From Embleya sp045207785 (GTDB lineage Bacteria; Actinomycetota; Actinomycetes; Streptomycetales; Streptomycetaceae): a DNA stretch of 64,000 nt. Shown here piece by piece: positions 18,497 through 27,314 of the stretch. Both the position numbers and the translations under genes were made by a program. The notes under the pieces are model-generated. The model worked only from the letters and a program-made list of their open reading frames with translations, was not told the origin of the DNA and did not search any database. Each line of letters begins with the position of its first letter. Positions within the stretch are counted from its first letter, which is position 1. The stretch spans positions 2,418,001-2,482,000 of the forward strand of contig NZ_CP108776.1 in NCBI RefSeq assembly GCF_045207785.1, written 5' to 3'.

Positions 18497-21400
18497 TCAC
18501 GACTCGACGGTGATCCCGCTCATCGGCTCCGCGTGCTCGGACGCGCTGCGCCGGTCCTCCTGGCGCAGCCGCTGACTGATCACCGTCGTGACGCCGTCAC
18601 CGCGCATGGACACGCCGTACAGCGCGTCGGCGACCTCCATGGTGCGCTTCTGGTGGGTGATGACGATCAGCTGCGAGCTCTCCCGCAGTTCGGAGAACAG
18701 CCCGATCAGGCGTTGCAGGTTCATGTCGTCCAGCGCGGCCTCGACCTCGTCCATGACATAGAACGGGCTGGGGCGTGCCTTGAAGATCGCGACCAGGAGC
18801 GCCACGGCGGTGAGCGAGCGCTCGCCGCCGGAGAGCAGCGACAGCCGCTTCACCTTCTTGCCGGGCGGGCGCGCCTCGACCTCGACGCCGGTGGTGAGCA
18901 TGTCGTCGGGGTCGGTCAGGATCAGCCGGCCCTCGCCACCGGGAAACAGCCGGGAGAACACGCCCACGAACTCACGCGCGGTGTCGTGAAAAGCGGCCGT
19001 GAAGACCTGCTCGACGCGTTCGTCGACCTCCTTGACCACGGTCATCAGGTCACGACGGGTGTTCTTGAGGTCTTCCAGTTGTTCGGTGAGGAAGTTGTGG
19101 CGCTCCTCGAGGGCCGCGAACTCCTCCAGCGCGAGCGGGTTCACCTTGCCCAGCTGTACGTGCGCCTTCTCGGCCGCGCGCAGCCGCTTCTCCTGTTCGG
19201 CGCGGACGAAGGGCCTGGGCCGCGCCTCGGGCGAGTCCGGGGCGCGTTCCTCCCCCTCGGCCGGCGGCGACGGCGGCACAAGCTGGTCGGGGCCGTATTC
19301 GGCGAGCAATCCGGCGGCCTCGATCCCGTGCTCCTCCAGGGACTTGGCCTCCAACTGCTCGACCCGCAGCCGCTTCTCCGCGCGCACCATCTCGTCCCGG
19401 TGCACCGAGTCGGTCAACTTTTCGAGTTCGGCCGCGAGTTCGCGGGACCGGCCGCGTTCCCGGGCGAGGTCGGCCTCCCGGGCGGCTCGGGCCAGCTCCG
19501 CCGCCTCGCGCTCGGTGCCGGCGCGGGCCAGGGACGCCTCGATGTAGCGCAGCAGCACCTCGGTGCCGGCCAGGATCGCGCCCGCGACCCGGGCCTCGAC
19601 GGCCATCCGCTCGCGCCGAGCCGCCGCCTTGGCACGCGCGTCGCGCTCGGCCGCGGCGCCGCGATCGAGCGCGTCCGCACGGCCGGCGAGCGACCTGACC
19701 CGCTCCTCGTGCGTACGGACCGCGAGCCGGGCCTCCATCTCGGCCTGCCGGGCCGCGCTCGCGTCGCCCGCGAGCCGGTCCCGCCCGGTGGCGTCCGGCT
19801 CCTCGTCGCCCTCGGCCGCGTTGTGCTCCTCGGCGGCCTCCAGCCGGGCCGAGAGCTCCTCGACCTTGAGCTCCTCCTGCTCGCGCGCCGCCTCGGCCCC
19901 GGCCACGGCGGACGCGAGCCGCTCGGCCTCGCCGACCGTCGCCCGCGCCTGCCCGCCGAGCCGGCCGAGCTGTTGGGCCGCCGCCGCGCCCTTGTGCTCC
20001 GCCTCGCGCCGCTGCGCCACGGCCCGCTCGACCGCGCTCGCGGCCTCCCGACGCGCGGCCACCGCGGCGGCCAGCGCGTCCTTCAGCTCCGCGCACCGCC
20101 CGGTCAACCCGGCCAGTCGCCCGGCCGCCTCGTCGACCGCCGCCTGCACCTCCAGCAGACTGGGCGCGCTCGCCGAACCGCCATGCGCGAACCCCTCGCC
20201 CACCAGGTCGCCCGCCCGCGTGACCGCCCGCACCCCGGGCAGCTCCCGGACCACGTCGGCGGCGGCCGCGAGGTCGTCCACGACCGCGATCCGATCGAGC
20301 AACCCGTACAGCGCGCCGCGCAACTCCTCCGGCGCGGAGACCAGGCGAGCCGCGTACACCACGCCCGCCGGCAACTCGGGCCACGCCTCGAACCCGCCCG
20401 CCGCGGCACCGCCGAGCAGCAACCCGGCCCGCCCCGCGTCGTCCTTGCGCAGCAGCCGCAACGCGTCCACGGCGGGCCGCAGACCCGTCACCGCGACCGC
20501 GTCCGAGCCCGCCCCCAGCGCCGCCGCGACCGCCTGCTCGGCGCCCTGCTCGACGGTGATCAGCGCGGCCACCGTGCCCAGCACCCCGGACAGCCGATCG
20601 CCGGCCGCGAGCAACGCCCCGGTGCCGTCCTTGCGCATCAGGCCCAGCTCCAGGGCCTCCTTGCGCGCGGTGACCGCGGCCCGCTCGCGCTCGGCCTCCT
20701 TCTCCGCGTCGCGCGTCGCGACCAACGCGTCCTCGGCCGCGGCCAATACCTCCCGGGCCGCGTCCAACCGCGCCTCGATCGCGGCGAGTCCGCCCCCGCC
20801 GTCGTCCTCGGGCGAGCCCTCCACCGTCAGCCTGAGCCGTTCGTACTCCTCCCGCGCCGCGACCGCGCGCTCGTGCGCCTCGTCCCGCGACGCCACGAGC
20901 CGGCCGATCTCGGCCTCCGCGGCGGCCACCCGGCTGCGCGCGGCGCCGACCTGGCCGACCAGCCGCGCCAACCCCTCGCGCCGGTCCGCGATCGCGCGCG
21001 CGACGGCCTTGAGCCGGCGCTCCTCGTCGACCAGCGCGCGTTCGAGGTCGGCCCGCTTCTCGACCGTCTCGGCCAGCTCGACCTGTGCGTACTCGAGCAC
21101 CGCCGCGAGCTCCGCCTCCTGTTCGCGGATCCGCTCGGCCTCGCGCTCCATGTCCTCGGGGTCGCGCCCGCGCCGCTCCTGGTCCGGCTCCGCGGTCGCG
21201 TGCCGAACCCGCTGCCGCGCGAGCCCCGCCGTCCCGCGCACACGTTCGGCCAGCGCGGACAGCGCGTACCAGGTCTCCTGCGCCCGGGCCAGGCGCGGCG
21301 CCATCGCCCGCACCTCGGCTTCGAGCTCCGCCTCGCGCGCCTGCACGAGCCCGACCTCGCGCTCCACGATCGTGCGCCGCTCGCGCAGCGCGGCCTCGTC

Positions 21401-22138
21401 CGCGACCTCCTCGTCCAGCGCGCGCCGCAGCGTGACGAGGTCGTCGGCGAGCAGCCGCAGCCGCGCGTCCCGCAGGTCGGCCTGGATCGCCGCGGCGCGC
21501 CGGGCGACCTGCGCCTGCCGCCCGAGCGGCTTGAGCTGCCTGCGCAGTTCGTTGGTGAGGTCCTGGACGCGGGTCAGGTTCGCCTGCATCGCGTCGAGCT
21601 TGCGCAGCGCCTTCTCTTTGCGCTTGCGGTGCTTGAGGACGCCCGCGGCCTCCTCGATGAACGCGCGCCGCCCGGTGGGGTCGGCCTGAAGCACCGAGTC
21701 GAGCCGGCCCTGCCCGACGATCACGTGCATCTCGCGACCGATGCCGGAGTCGGACAGCAGCTCCTGGATGTCGAGCAGCCGACACGTGTTGCCGTTGATC
21801 TCGTACTCGGAGCCGCCGTTGCGGAACATCCGCCGGGTGATCGTGACTTCGGAGTAGTCGATCGGCAGCGCGCCGTCGGTGTTGTCGATGGTCAGGCTCA
21901 CCTCGGCCCGCCCCAGCGGCGGTCGGCCGGAGGTGCCGGCGAAGATGACGTCCTCCATCTTGCCGCCGCGCAGCGTCTTGGCACCCTGCTCGCCCATGAC
22001 CCACGACAGCGCGTCGACCACGTTGGACTTGCCGGAGCCGTTGGGCCCGACCACGCAGGTGATCCCGGGCTCGAAGCGCAGCGTCGTCGCGGACGCGAAG
22101 GACTTGAAGCCGCGCAGGGTCAGACTCTTGAGGTGCAC
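18497..22138 (-). CDS. smc: Chromosome segregation/condensation protein SMC
   Basis: About 1,213 aa. The ATPase of the SMC-ScpAB condensin, which extrudes DNA loops from ParB-parS sites. GTG 22138 begins VHLKSLTLRGFKSFAS, the usual SMC N-terminus; the 17 codons upstream are excluded. Walker A GPNGSGKSN lies at about 32-40, then long Glu/Arg/Ala-rich coiled coils flank a hinge around residues 515-670 (LLAAGDRLSGVLGTVAALI...). The C-terminal head has the signature LLSGGERSLTAVALL and Walker B FYVMDEVEAALDD. The stop lies 20 nt from the end of the convergent marR gene. Confidence 0.97.
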   Translation of the reverse strand: MHLKSLTLRGFKSFASATTLRFEPGITCVVGPNGSGKSNVVDALSWVMGEQGAKTLRGGKMEDVIFAGTSGRPPLGRAEVSLTIDNTDGALPIDYSEVTITRRMFRNGGSEYEINGNTCRLLDIQELLSDSGIGREMHVIVGQGRLDSVLQADPTGRRAFIEEAAGVLKHRKRKEKALRKLDAMQANLTRVQDLTNELRRQLKPLGRQAQVARRAAAIQADLRDARLRLLADDLVTLRRALDEEVADEAALRERRTIVEREVGLVQAREAELEAEVRAMAPRLARAQETWYALSALAERVRGTAGLARQRVRHATAEPDQERRGRDPEDMEREAERIREQEAELAAVLEYAQVELAETVEKRADLERALVDEERRLKAVARAIADRREGLARLVGQVGAARSRVAAAEAEIGRLVASRDEAHERAVAAREEYERLRLTVEGSPEDDGGGGLAAIEARLDAAREVLAAAEDALVATRDAEKEAERERAAVTARKEALELGLMRKDGTGALLAAGDRLSGVLGTVAALITVEQGAEQAVAAALGAGSDAVAVTGLRPAVDALRLLRKDDAGRAGLLLGGAAAGGFEAWPELPAGVVYAARLVSAPEELRGALYGLLDRIAVVDDLAAAADVVRELPGVRAVTRAGDLVGEGFAHGGSASAPSLLEVQAAVDEAAGRLAGLTGRCAELKDALAAAVAARREAASAVERAVAQRREAEHKGAAAAQQLGRLGGQARATVGEAERLASAVAGAEAAREQEELKVEELSARLEAAEEHNAAEGDEEPDATGRDRLAGDASAARQAEMEARLAVRTHEERVRSLAGRADALDRGAAAERDARAKAAARRERMAVEARVAGAILAGTEVLLRYIEASLARAGTEREAAELARAAREADLARERGRSRELAAELEKLTDSVHRDEMVRAEKRLRVEQLEAKSLEEHGIEAAGLLAEYGPDQLVPPSPPAEGEERAPDSPEARPRPFVRAEQEKRLRAAEKAHVQLGKVNPLALEEFAALEERHNFLTEQLEDLKNTRRDLMTVVKEVDERVEQVFTAAFHDTAREFVGVFSRLFPGGEGRLILTDPDDMLTTGVEVEARPPGKKVKRLSLLSGGERSLTAVALLVAIFKARPSPFYVMDEVEAALDDMNLQRLIGLFSELRESSQLIVITHQKRTMEVADALYGVSMRGDGVTTVISQRLRQEDRRSASEHAEPMSGITVES

Positions 22139-22360
22139 GCGACGAAAGGGTAGTCGGCGCGGCGCGGCGAATTCGCCCGCTCGCCCCATTTGAGGGCGTG
22201 TCGAGCGTAGTAAATGCGGGTATCACCGGCGTGAGACGAACGAGCCGGCGGGGGCGTTGGGGAGAGGCGGGCGCAGCGGGCGCGCGAGGCACGGGGTACA
22301 GCGGGGAAAACGAGGAGCTGGGAGCGGGCCGGCGCGGGGCCCGAGACGACGACACCAAGA

Positions 22361-22445
22361 GCCAGACACCAAGAGCCACGAGACACGAAGAGCCACAAGA
22401 GCCACACGCAGGGTCGGAAACAAGAGCCACACGCAGGGTCGGAAA
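22361..22445. repeat. AAGAGCCA repeat tract with an exact 25-bp tandem duplication
   Basis: The octamer AAGAGCCA appears six times in this stretch. The last part is an exact tandem copy of a 25-nt unit starting CAAGAGCCACACGCAGGGTC (22396-22420 and 22421-22445). The surrounding gap 22139-22529, between smc and the small coiled-coil gene, contains no convincing gene and is unusually purine-rich on the plus strand. Confidence 0.8.
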
Positions 22446-22529
22446 CGACCCGGCGAGCGGCGACGCAACCGGGGACCGCAAACGACGACCGGGTGACGGC
22501 CCGGTAACGAGAAGTCCCGGGAACGACAA

Positions 22530-22552
22530 AGGGACGCCTAGAGGGCGTCCCT
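22530..22552 (-). terminator. Terminator hairpin of the small coiled-coil gene
   Basis: A 9-bp perfect stem (22530-22538 with 22544-22552, AGGGACGCC) and a 5-nt loop lie 17 nt downstream of the minus-strand stop at 22570. Confidence 0.75.
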
Positions 22553-22569
22553 GGTTATCGTTCGCGGAC

Positions 22570-22776
22570 CTACGCTCGCGAAAGCGCGGGTTCCGCCGCG
22601 GAAACGTCGAAGCCGGCAAGCAGCTCGTCCGAAGCGGCGGCGTTGAGCGCGTCGTTACGCTCCTGGGCACGGACCAGTTCCGTTTCCAGGTCACGAACAC
22701 GCTGCTGGAGCCGTCGATTCTCGGCGAGCAGTCGGGGATCGGGGCCACCGACGTAACCGAGAAGCGCCTTCGCCAT
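22570..22776 (-). CDS. Small coiled-coil protein of unknown function, conserved near smc in streptomycetes
   Basis: A 68-aa protein starting MAKALLGYVGG at ATG 22776, with GGAGG 8 nt upstream; an upstream in-frame start adds five residues but lacks a good ribosome binding site. The middle (PRLLAENRRLQQRVRDLETELVRAQERND) is a short leucine-heptad coiled coil, likely a dimeriser. No known domain is recognised. From memory, near-identical small ORFs sit beside smc in other Streptomyces. It has its own promoter region and terminator. Function unknown. Confidence 0.8.
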   Translation of the reverse strand: MAKALLGYVGGPDPRLLAENRRLQQRVRDLETELVRAQERNDALNAAASDELLAGFDVSAAEPALSRA

Positions 22777-23129
22777 GAGAGGGTCCTCCACGCTGAAAAT
22801 GAATGACCACGCAGATTCGCGGGTCTAAATGTGGCACCCGGCCGCAAGGCTCCTGATAGGGTGCGCGGGCTTCCAGCGTTGCATCAAAAACGCGTGAGGT
22901 CAATGTCATAACGGCGCGATAACGAGACCTTCACCCGATCAAACGCGGTTTCGACCGCGGACTGGGGTGTTGGCTGTCGTGCTGGGTGTACGAGATCATC
23001 TTTCGACCTCCGGCGTCAAGAACATTCCTGTTGTCTGCCAACTCCGCACAGCCGTGCTCTAGAGTCGCTCCGGCAACACACCCGTTCGGGTGAACGTCTT
23101 TCCCCTGCCGGAAGGTGACTCGACCCTCC

Positions 23130-23957
23130 ATGGCCCGGCACAGTCGTACCTCGACGTCGGCAGCACATCCGCATCGACGCCGCGCGAAGCCCAGACGCAG
23201 GCTTCCCCTGCTCGTGTTGCTCGCGGTCCTCGCGGGCGGCGGCACCGTGGCCGGCCTGGTCGTCTCCGACCGCGCCGGCGAATCCGGGAGTCGGAGCGCG
23301 AGCGCGGACGGCCCGCTCACGGGCGGCGCCTCCGACGCGACCGGCGCGCAGGGCGACCCCACCGTCAAGCGCGGCGGCGGCGACGAGGCCTCCCGCAGCG
23401 TCCTGCCGGGCGCGTCGACGACCGGCCGCGACGCGCTGCCCACGCCGAGCGCGACCGCGCCGACGACGGCGAGCGCGTCCCCGAGCGCGTCGGCCACGAG
23501 CGCCTCGGCCATCCCGAGCCCGACGCGTCCCCCGACCACCAAGCCCGCCACGACCCCCTCGGCGACCGCGTCGAGCACGTCGAGCGACCCCGAGGACAGG
23601 GTCCTCGCCGCGGTCAACGCGGAGCGCACGACCGCCGGTTGCGGCCCGGTCAAGGCGGACGCGAAGCTGCGCGACCTGGCCCGTGCGCACAGCGCGGACA
23701 TGGCCGCCCGCGACTACTTCGACCACAACACCCCCGAGGGCCTGACCCCGTGGGACCGCGCCGACAAGGCCGGCGTGACCAACCTGGGCGCGGAGAACAT
23801 AGCGCGCGGCCAGAAGACCCCGGACGCCGTGATGCGCGCGTGGATGAACAGCCCCGGCCACCGCCGCAACATCCTCGACTGCGGCCTGAAGACGCTCGGC
23901 GTGGGCGTCAAGGAGGGCGCGAACGGGCCCTGGTGGACCCAGGACTTCGGTCGCTGA
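23130..23957 (+). CDS. Membrane-anchored or secreted CAP (SCP/PR1-like) domain protein
   Basis: About 275 aa. An Arg-rich N-terminus and one hydrophobic segment (LPLLVLLAVLAGGGTVAGLVV, about 27-47) act as a signal or anchor. A Ser/Thr/Pro/Ala-rich linker of about 100 residues follows, then a CAP domain from about 155: VLAAVNAERTTAGC, LARAHSADMAARDYFDHNTPEGLTP, GENIARG, WMNSPGHRRNILDC. The HSADMA histidine and the NSPGHR segment match CAP cavity residues. Two cysteines probably form a disulfide. ATG 23130 is taken as start; GTG 23115 is an alternative. A cell-wall or extracellular function is likely; the substrate is unknown for bacterial CAP proteins generally. Confidence 0.88.
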   Translation: MARHSRTSTSAAHPHRRRAKPRRRLPLLVLLAVLAGGGTVAGLVVSDRAGESGSRSASADGPLTGGASDATGAQGDPTVKRGGGDEASRSVLPGASTTGRDALPTPSATAPTTASASPSASATSASAIPSPTRPPTTKPATTPSATASSTSSDPEDRVLAAVNAERTTAGCGPVKADAKLRDLARAHSADMAARDYFDHNTPEGLTPWDRADKAGVTNLGAENIARGQKTPDAVMRAWMNSPGHRRNILDCGLKTLGVGVKEGANGPWWTQDFGR

Positions 23958-23982
23958 GCCGGCCCGGCGGCGGTCCCCGGGC

Positions 23983-24585
23983 CTACTCCGGGCCCACCCC
24001 GAGCCGGTCCGCGAGCAGGCCGAACACACGCAGCGCGGACTCTCCTTGATTGCGCGCGAGCACCCGTTCGACCGCGTCCGCGCGCACGATCCGGCCGGCC
24101 GCCTCGGCCCACCGCACGGCCGCCGCGGCGACCCGCGGCCGGGCCCGGTCCAGGACCCCGACGACCTCGTCGCGCAATTCGGCGTACCGGCCGGGGTCCA
24201 GGAAGTCGCCGTCCGGGCCGAACACGTCCGTGCCGGTCCGGGCCGCCTCCAGTTCGAGCCGGCTCACCGCCAGGTGCGCGGCCGCGTCGCCCGGGTTGAG
24301 CCACCCCTCCCACGCGCCGGCCGCGCTCACGCCCTGGACGTGCGCCACGTGGGCCTCGAAGACCCAGCACATCAGGACCGGCGAGTCGGCCTTCGCCGCC
24401 AGCGCCTCCATCCACGAGCGCTCGAACGCGTACGGGTCGTCGTCATGGCGCACGTGCGTCGCGCGCCAGCCGCCGGACGACTCCCACAACACCCGGGCCG
24501 GGTGTCGCTCGGTGTCCACGTGCGGCGCGAGGTCGGCCAGCGGCCGCGTGGCGCGCACGAGCACGATGTCCCCGTTGAATCCCAT
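23983..24585 (-). CDS. Conserved streptomycete protein of unknown function (MGFNGD family)
   Basis: A 200-aa cytoplasmic protein starting MGFNGDIVLVRATRPLADL at ATG 24585, with AGGGAG about 6 nt upstream. It has no signal, membrane segment or recognised catalytic motif; the second half is Ala/Arg/Glu-rich and helical. It follows mutM on the same strand by 23 bp and is probably co-transcribed. From memory, a similar protein sits between mutM and the CAP-domain gene in S. coelicolor. GC3 is as high as in neighbours, so it is coding. Function not known. Confidence 0.82.
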   Translation of the reverse strand: MGFNGDIVLVRATRPLADLAPHVDTERHPARVLWESSGGWRATHVRHDDDPYAFERSWMEALAAKADSPVLMCWVFEAHVAHVQGVSAAGAWEGWLNPGDAAAHLAVSRLELEAARTGTDVFGPDGDFLDPGRYAELRDEVVGVLDRARPRVAAAAVRWAEAAGRIVRADAVERVLARNQGESALRVFGLLADRLGVGPE

Positions 24586-24608
24586 GACGGGCTCCCTGCG
24601 CCGGTCGC

Positions 24609-25505
24609 CTAGACGCCGGCCGTCGACGTGCGCGGGACGCGCGGACCGCGCGGGGCGCGTTGACAGACGGGGCAGAAGTAACTGCTGCGGTTCATGAACG
24701 AGATCCGGCGGATCGGGCTCGCGCAGCGGTTGCACGGTTCGCCCTCGCGGCCGTAGGCGTCCAGCGTGCGGGAGAAGTAGCCGCTCTCGCCGTTCACGTT
24801 GACGTACAGGCTGTCGAACGAGGTCCCGCCCGCCGCGAGCGCGTCGGTCATCACGTCCCGTGCCGACGCGAGCAGCAGCGTGGTCTGCGCGAGTGTGAGC
24901 TTCCCGGTCGGCCGCGCGCCGTGCAGCCGGGCCCGCCACAGCGCCTCGTCGGCGTAGATGTTGCCGATGCCGCTGACCAGGCTCTGGTCGAGCAGGGCCC
25001 GCTTGACCTCGGTGTTGCGCCGACGCAGCGCCGCGTGGAAGAGCACGTCGTCGAACAACGGGTCGAGCGGATCGCGCGCGATGTGCGCCATCGAGGGCGG
25101 CAGTTCGGCGGCGCCGTGCTCGACCGCGAGGCCGCCGAACGTGCGCTGGTCGACGAAGCGCAGCTCGCGCCCGCCGTCGGTGAAGGTGAAGCGCACGTGC
25201 AGGTGCTTCTCGCGGGGAGCCTCGGGTGGCTGGACGAGGAGTTGACCGCTCATCCCCAGGTGCGCGAGCAGCGCGTCGTCGGGAGCGTCCGCGCCGGGTG
25301 CCACCAGCGGCAGCCACAGGTACTTCCCGCGCCGCCGGGCGGCGTGGACGCGGGTTCCCGCGAGCGAGTCGGCGAAGTCCACCGGGCCGGCGACGTGCCG
25401 CCGGACGGCGCGCTCATGGGTGACCTCGACGTGCGCGATGGTGCGGCCCACCACCCACTTCTCCAGTCCGCGGCGGACCACCTCGACCTCGGGCAGCTCG
25501 GGCAC
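24609..25505 (-). CDS. mutM: Formamidopyrimidine-DNA glycosylase MutM (Fpg)
   Basis: A 298-aa base-excision repair glycosylase/AP lyase removing 8-oxoguanine and formamidopyrimidines. The N-terminus MPELPEVEVV supplies the catalytic Pro-2 and Glu-3; Lys in the KYLW segment and the helix-two-turn-helix region (SGIGNIYADEALW) are present. The C-terminal zinc finger reads CNRCASPIRRISFMNRSSYFCPVCQ, giving four Cys ligands. The start is fixed by the required PELPE N-terminus. It follows rnc on the same strand, separated by a gap containing a strong inverted repeat. Confidence 0.97.
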   Translation of the reverse strand: MPELPEVEVVRRGLEKWVVGRTIAHVEVTHERAVRRHVAGPVDFADSLAGTRVHAARRRGKYLWLPLVAPGADAPDDALLAHLGMSGQLLVQPPEAPREKHLHVRFTFTDGGRELRFVDQRTFGGLAVEHGAAELPPSMAHIARDPLDPLFDDVLFHAALRRRNTEVKRALLDQSLVSGIGNIYADEALWRARLHGARPTGKLTLAQTTLLLASARDVMTDALAAGGTSFDSLYVNVNGESGYFSRTLDAYGREGEPCNRCASPIRRISFMNRSSYFCPVCQRAPRGPRVPRTSTAGV

Positions 25506-25549
25506 GTTGGCACTCCCCCTGAAGACGGCACGAATACGGGAGACACGAA

Positions 25550-25628
25550 AATGCCTGCCGGTAGGTGAGGTCGTGCCGGGCGACCGCGAGGTCGGGGACC
25601 GGTTCGAACTTACCTATCGGCAGGCATT
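25550..25628 (-). promoter_or_regulatory. Long-range inverted repeat between rnc and mutM
   Basis: AATGCCTGCCGGTAGGT at 25550-25566 pairs with 25612-25628 (reverse complement AATGCCTGCCGATAGGT), one G-T wobble in 17, enclosing about 45 nt. It follows the rnc stop directly and precedes mutM. It could be a terminator, an attenuator or an RNase III processing stem in the rnc-mutM transcript. Confidence 0.55.
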
Positions 25629-25638
25629 GGCTCGGAGA

Positions 25639-26367
25639 CTACGCGGTTGCCGGCGGTGTGCCGGACCCGTCTCCGTACTTGGCGCGGATCGAGTGCCAAG
25701 CGCTTTCGGCGGCTTGCTGCTCCGCCTCCTTCTTGCTCCGCCCGACGCCGGTGCCGTAGTCGACACCCGCGACGCGAGCGAGCGCGGTGAAGGTCTTCTC
25801 GTGGTCGGGACCGGTCTCGGAGACCACGTATTCGGGGACTCCGATACCCGCCGCGGCGGTCTGCTCCTGGAGGCTGGTCTTCCAGTCCAGGCCCGCGCCG
25901 AGATTCGCCGACTGCTCGATCAGTGGATCGAACAACCGGTGGATCAGCTCGGTCGCCGCGTCGAGGCCCTGGTCCAAATACACCGCACCGAGGATGGCTT
26001 CGAGCGTGTCCGCGAGAATCGAGGACTTGTCTCGCCCACCCGTGCCCACCTCACCGCGGCCGAGCCGGATGAAGGCGCCCAGGTCCAGCCGTCGACTGAC
26101 GCCCGCGAGGGCGCGCGAGTTGACGACGGCGGCTCGCAGTTTCGCGAGCTGACCTTCGGGCAGGTCGGGGTGCCTGCGGTACAGCGTGTCGGTGACGACG
26201 AGTCCCAGCACCGAGTCGCCCAGGAATTCCAGGCGCTCATTCGTCGGGAGCCCGCCGTGCTCGTACGCGTACGAGCGATGGGTGAGGGCGCGCTCCAGAA
26301 GGGCGGCGTCGACCGACCAGCCGAGCCGCCCTTCGAGATCCGCGTACTGCGCGAGTGATTCCGTCAC
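25639..26367 (-). CDS. rnc: Ribonuclease III
   Basis: Double-strand-specific endonuclease (AbsB in Streptomyces) for rRNA maturation and mRNA control, needed for antibiotic production in S. coelicolor. The catalytic signature NERLEFLGDSVL is present, with the second acidic cluster in DTLEAILGAVYLDQG, and the C-terminal dsRNA-binding domain ends GRSKKEAEQQAAESAW. The frame is open further upstream into rpmF, but the protein most likely starts after rpmF; GTG 26367 (VTESLAQYADLEGRLGW) is taken, GTG 26379 is possible. The N-terminus is therefore shorter than in S. coelicolor. It lies 20 nt after rpmF, in the operon DUF177-rpmF-rnc. Confidence 0.95.
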   Translation of the reverse strand: MTESLAQYADLEGRLGWSVDAALLERALTHRSYAYEHGGLPTNERLEFLGDSVLGLVVTDTLYRRHPDLPEGQLAKLRAAVVNSRALAGVSRRLDLGAFIRLGRGEVGTGGRDKSSILADTLEAILGAVYLDQGLDAATELIHRLFDPLIEQSANLGAGLDWKTSLQEQTAAAGIGVPEYVVSETGPDHEKTFTALARVAGVDYGTGVGRSKKEAEQQAAESAWHSIRAKYGDGSGTPPATA

Positions 26368-26387
26368 CGGAACGACCACCGGCCGGA

Positions 26388-26561
26388 TCAGACGTCGAGA
26401 ACCTGGCGGCGGTTGTAGGTACCGCAGCTCGGGCACGCGATGTGGGAAAGCTTCGGCTCACGGCAGCGGTCGCAGGTCACCAGGTTGGGGGCAGTGGCCT
26501 TCCACTGGCTCCGGCGGTGCCGGGTGTTGCTGCGCGACATCTTCCGCTTCGGAACAGCCAC
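26388..26561 (-). CDS. rpmF: 50S ribosomal protein L32
   Basis: A 57-aa ribosomal protein starting VAVPKRKMSRSNTRHRRSQWKA, the universal bacterial L32 N-terminus, with a zinc-ribbon cysteine pattern CDRC...CPSC. The start is GTG 26561, with AGGAGAAG inside the 3' end of the preceding YceD/DUF177 gene, which ends 2 nt upstream. The DUF177-rpmF-rnc order is the standard bacterial arrangement. All four zinc-binding cysteines remain, so this is the zinc-containing form rather than a zinc-independent paralogue. Confidence 0.97.
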   Translation of the reverse strand: MAVPKRKMSRSNTRHRRSQWKATAPNLVTCDRCREPKLSHIACPSCGTYNRRQVLDV

Positions 26562-26563
26562 GG

Positions 26564-27139
26564 CTACTTCTCCTGGTTCTCGTCGGCGCTGGAGGCGCCG
26601 TCAACGTCGGCTTCGGCGGATGGTCCGTCGAAGATGCTGGTCAGCTTCGCCCACCGGGGATCGGCGAGCTCATGGCTGTGGTCGGGGTCCTCCGCGAGCA
26701 GTGCTCCACATTCGGAGCACAGACCCGGGCAGTCCTCCCGGCACAGCGGCGAAAGCGGCAGTGCGAGCACCGTCGCGTCCCGCAGTACCGGCTCCAGGTC
26801 GAACAGGTCGTCCTTGAGCCGGTAGGCGTCCTCTTCGGCGTCGGCGTCCGGGTAGACGTACAGCTCCTGGAAGCGCACCGTGAGCTCACGCTCGAGCGGT
26901 TCCAGGCACCGGACGCACTCACCGGCCAGCGACATCTGTGCGACGCCGGTGACCAGCACACCCTCCATGACCGCTTCCAGCCGGACTCCCAGCTGGATGG
27001 GGGCACCTTCGGGAGCACCGATCACATCCGCCACGCCCATGTCCGCCGGGGCCGGCACGGAGCGGGACACCTTCAGCATGGATCCAGGCCGACGCCCCAG
27101 CTCGCGTGTATCGATGACGAGCGGTTTGCGGTAATCCAA
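26564..27139 (-). CDS. YceD/DUF177 family protein (23S rRNA accumulation)
   Basis: A 191-aa protein of the YceD family, conserved upstream of rpmF and implicated in 23S rRNA or ribosome biogenesis. It has the family CxxC pairs CVRCLEPL and CPGLCSECG, plus an acidic C-terminus. The start is unusual: the only candidates after an in-frame TAG are TTG 27139 (LDYRKPLVIDTREL) and CTG 27148, the latter better spaced from AGGTAGGA; no ATG or GTG is in frame. The stop lies 2 nt before the rpmF start. Confidence 0.9.
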   Translation of the reverse strand: MDYRKPLVIDTRELGRRPGSMLKVSRSVPAPADMGVADVIGAPEGAPIQLGVRLEAVMEGVLVTGVAQMSLAGECVRCLEPLERELTVRFQELYVYPDADAEEDAYRLKDDLFDLEPVLRDATVLALPLSPLCREDCPGLCSECGALLAEDPDHSHELADPRWAKLTSIFDGPSAEADVDGASSADENQEK

Positions 27140-27172
27140 GCGGTCCAGGATGTCCTACCTCATGCAGTGCCA

Positions 27173-27192
27173 CCCCCCGTGCTTCCGGGGGG
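27173..27192 (-). promoter_or_regulatory. C6/G6 hairpin in the leader of the DUF177-rpmF-rnc operon
   Basis: Six C (27173-27178) can pair with six G (27187-27192) across an 8-nt loop, roughly 35 nt upstream of the DUF177 start. It may act on translation or simply be GC-rich leader sequence. Confidence 0.3.
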
Positions 27193-27314
27193 CTTGGGCG
27201 GTCAGGGCTCCAACCCTCGGGGCACGCGAAAAACACGCCTCGGGCAGGGTCGGTCCGTAAGAGTATCGCAGCCCGCGCGCCAGGCCCCAAACGGGGCCAT
27301 TCGAGCGGGTGGTT

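Noticed and set aside
17927..22153. Very long plus-strand ORF (1,408 codons) antisense to smc
   Set aside because: It is the mirror of the high-GC smc gene; the minus-strand frame encodes a full SMC protein with all motifs.
22361..22445. AAGAGCCA repeats as a CRISPR array
   Set aside because: Units are too short, spacing is irregular and no cas gene is present; the 25-bp duplication is directly tandem with no spacer.
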